From Nocardia sp. NBC_01327 (GTDB lineage Bacteria > Actinomycetota > Actinomycetes > Mycobacteriales > Mycobacteriaceae): a stretch of 64,000 bases of DNA. The notes beneath the pieces are model-generated. The model did no database searches, had not been told where the DNA came from, and saw nothing but the letters and a program-made list of their open reading frames with translations. The DNA lies in contig NZ_CP108383.1 of NCBI RefSeq assembly GCF_035958815.1, positions 7,998,001 through 8,062,000 of the forward strand. The letters are read 5' to 3'. The position numbers and the translations under genes were made by a program. This document shows, one piece after another, positions 62,258 to 64,000 of this stretch. Numbering within the stretch: position 1 is the stretch's first letter; the number at the start of each line of letters is the position of its first letter.

Positions 62258-62512
62258 ATGGACTGGCGCCACAATGCCATCTGTCGCGACGAGGACCCTG
62301 AGCTGTTTTTCCCGGTGGGTAACAGTGGTCCTGCGCTCGCGCAGATTGCTGATGCCAAGCTGGTCTGCGCTCGCTGCCCCGTCACCGCCGATTGCCTGTC
62401 CTGGGCCCTGAAGTCCGGACAGGACGCTGGCGTGTGGGGTGGGATGAGCGAAGACGAACGTCGTGCACTGAAGCGTCGCAACGCTCGAACGCGTACCCGC
62501 ACCGTCGTCTAA
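62258..62512 (+). CDS. whiB1: WhiB1 iron-sulfur transcription regulator
   Basis: 84 residues. Cluster cysteines C9 (AICRDEDPELFFP), C37, C40 and C46 (CARCPVTADC), the turn GVWGGMS and a basic tail (RRALKRRNARTRTRTVV). This matches WhiB1, an essential nitric-oxide-sensitive [4Fe-4S] regulator. AAAGGAG lies upstream of ATG 62258. It is placed between the lipid kinase gene and pdtaS as in M. tuberculosis; a CRP-like site about 100 nt upstream suggests the same cAMP control. Confidence 0.96.
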   Translation: MDWRHNAICRDEDPELFFPVGNSGPALAQIADAKLVCARCPVTADCLSWALKSGQDAGVWGGMSEDERRALKRRNARTRTRTVV

Positions 62513-62527
62513 TCAGCTAGACGACTG

Positions 62528-62561
62528 GCGCTACGGCCGATCAGCCTTACGGCCATAGCGC
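62528..62561 (+). terminator. Hairpin downstream of whiB1
   Basis: GCGCTACGGCC and GGCCATAGCGC pair over 11 positions with one mismatch, 16 nt after the whiB1 stop. No strong T run follows, so it may be a weak terminator. Confidence 0.6.
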
Positions 62562-62666
62562 AATTCAGCCCTGCACCGCATGGTGCCGGGCTTCTGTGTG
62601 TATAAACCGACTCTGTGTTCGCTATTACAATTCCCACTCAACGAGATTCGCTATACCAGGAATGGC

Positions 62667-62699
62667 GTGAGGGCCCCACCGAAATGGCGAGACCCTCAC
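62667..62699 (-). terminator. Hairpin downstream of pdtaS
   Basis: GTGAGGG and CCCTCAC pair (outer 7 bp) with an inner CCA/TGG pairing, about 20 nt past the pdtaS stop on the minus strand. Confidence 0.5.
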
Positions 62700-62720
62700 A
62701 GTAATGGCAGGTCGCTGTAT

Positions 62721-64000
62721 TCAGCGGGCCGAACGCCGGCCCAGGGGGACGCGCAGGACCGCGTCGGTGCCGATGTCCGCGCCGGGGTGCAGGCCGATCG
62801 AACCGCCGAGTTCGGCGGTGACCAAGGTGCGGACAATTTGCAGGCCCAGGCGGTCCGAGGCTTCCAGGCTGAAACCGTCGGGCAGGCCGCGGCCGTCATC
62901 GCTGATGATCACGTCCAGCCAGCGCGCGGAGCGCTCGGAACGGATGGTGACAGTACCGTTCTCGCCCGCGTCGAACGCATGCTCGATGGCGTTCTGCACC
63001 AATTCGGTGAGCACCATGACCAGGGGGGTTGCACGTTCGGCGGAGAAGACCCCCAGCGAGCCGGCGCGCCGGACCTTGATGCGCGCGGTGTGCACGGTGG
63101 CCACATCGGCCATTATCGGCAGCAGGCGGTCGACCACCTCGTCGAGATCGACCTCCTCGTCGACCGACATGGACAGCATTTCGTGAACCGACGCAATGGA
63201 AGTCACGCGGCGGACCGATTCGGTGAGCGCCAGTCTGGCCTCCTCGTTCTCGGTGCGGCGGGCCTGCAACCGCAGCAGCGCGGCGACCGTCTGCAGGTTG
63301 TTCTTCACCCGGTGGTGGATCTCACGGATGGTCGCGTCCTTGGACAGCAGTGCGCGGTCGCGGCGCTTCACCTCGGTGACATCGCGGACCAGCACCGCCG
63401 CCCCGCCGAGGTTGCCGTTCGGGCGCAGTACCAGGGTGCGCAGCAGGACGGTCGCCCCGCGCGCCTCGACTTCCATTCGGCGCCCGGCCTTTCCGGCCAG
63501 GGCGGCCTGGATATCGCCGACCACCTCCTGCGCGTCGAACGGATCGGTGATCAGCGATCGGGTGGTGAGCGCCAGATCCTGACCGACCAGATCGTTCTGT
63601 AAACCCATGCGGTGATAGGCCGAGAGCGCGTTCGGGCTGGCGTAGACCACGATGCCGTCGGTGTCCAGACGGATGAAACCGTCACCGGCCCTTGGGCTGG
63701 AGTGCGAACCGGTGCGATCCTCCAGCGTCGGCCAGGTGCCGTCATTGACCATCTGGCACAGGTCGTCGGAGGCCGCCATGTACGCGATCTCCAAGCTGGA
63801 GCGCATCTTTCGGCGCTGCACATCGGTATCGCGACCGAGAATGGCGATCACATCGTCGCCGACCCGCACCGGAATCGCCTCGCGAATCGCGTGCACCGGC
63901 TGCGGGTGATAGACGCCGGAGACCTCCGAATCGGTGTCCACCCGCACGATGTCATTCGAGACCAGGGCCTCGAAGATCTGCGGGTGCATCTCCTTGGTCG
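62721..64000 (-). CDS. pdtaS: Sensor histidine kinase PdtaS (N-terminus beyond window)
   Basis: Part of a two-component kinase; the frame runs off the right edge. The visible 426 residues show a GAF/PAS-like sensor part (GDGFIRLDTDGIVVYASPNALSAY is the PAS) and then the HisKA_2 domain with phospho-acceptor His in IHHRVKNNLQTVAALL. The ATPase part has NAIEHAFD (N box) and ISDDGRGLPDGF (G box). In mycobacteria PdtaS phosphorylates PdtaR, an ANTAR protein that binds RNA. Convergent with whiB1, as in M. tuberculosis. Confidence 0.94.
   Translation of the reverse strand, partial: TKEMHPQIFEALVSNDIVRVDTDSEVSGVYHPQPVHAIREAIPVRVGDDVIAILGRDTDVQRRKMRSSLEIAYMAASDDLCQMVNDGTWPTLEDRTGSHSSPRAGDGFIRLDTDGIVVYASPNALSAYHRMGLQNDLVGQDLALTTRSLITDPFDAQEVVGDIQAALAGKAGRRMEVEARGATVLLRTLVLRPNGNLGGAAVLVRDVTEVKRRDRALLSKDATIREIHHRVKNNLQTVAALLRLQARRTENEEARLALTESVRRVTSIASVHEMLSMSVDEEVDLDEVVDRLLPIMADVATVHTARIKVRRAGSLGVFSAERATPLVMVLTELVQNAIEHAFDAGENGTVTIRSERSARWLDVIISDDGRGLPDGFSLEASDRLGLQIVRTLVTAELGGSIGLHPGADIGTDAVLRVPLGRRSAR

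Overview
The window is high-GC DNA, densely coded on both strands, with frequent GTG starts, several apparently leaderless starts and typical actinobacterial families: WhiB proteins, an AdnAB-type helicase-nuclease, MoeZ, DUF3152, DUF3107, PdtaS. Gene content and order point to the Mycobacteriales, most likely Nocardia or a close relative. This is inferred from protein families and remembered M. tuberculosis gene order, not from a database search. I see no rRNA, tRNA, CRISPR array, insertion sequence, prophage gene or origin.

Two blocks match the M. tuberculosis Rv3201c-Rv3220c neighbourhood. The left block (1-6143) is adnB-adnA (minus), a LipV-like hydrolase and an alkyltransferase-like protein. 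The right block (about 43482-64000) is the Rv3205c-type protein, moeZ, the DUF3152 metalloprotease, TetR, DUF3107, a ferritin-like protein, RhlE, an Rv3212-type propeller protein, a histidine phosphatase, a GNAT, an Rv3217c-type membrane protein, a lipid kinase, whiB1 and pdtaS (cut by the window end). Between them lie about 37 kb of accessory modules. The right block itself carries extra genes (NmrA/MarR pair, GDSL esterase, PhaC-like hydrolase) and lacks soj/parA and entC.

The accessory stretch is modular: a VOC protein; a WhiB2-like gene with a small unknown gene and a divergent hydrolase; two MmyB-like regulators flanking a MobA-MoeA fusion, with a 20-bp tandem repeat; an oligopeptide-type ABC transporter (minus) divergent from an arylsulfatase, with a possible leader peptide; a TetR/flavin-monooxygenase pair with two palindromic operators; a five-gene operon (monooxygenase, serine esterase, acyl-CoA ligase, amidohydrolase, SDR) reminiscent of the mymA operon and divergent from a TetR gene across a 29-bp palindrome; a small secreted protein; the nitrite assimilation operon narK-nirB-nirD-HemD-like regulator-CbiX-like chelatase; a CynX-type transporter divergent from a GntR regulator; and a second nitrate/nitrite transporter with an RNA hairpin in its leader.

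Several genes could work together in nitrogen metabolism: nitrate and nitrite import, NirBD reduction, siroheme supply and molybdenum cofactor steps (MobA-MoeA; MoeZ). The most unusual single gene is the RhlE-type RNA helicase, whose normal core carries a roughly 980-residue low-complexity, histone H1-like tail.
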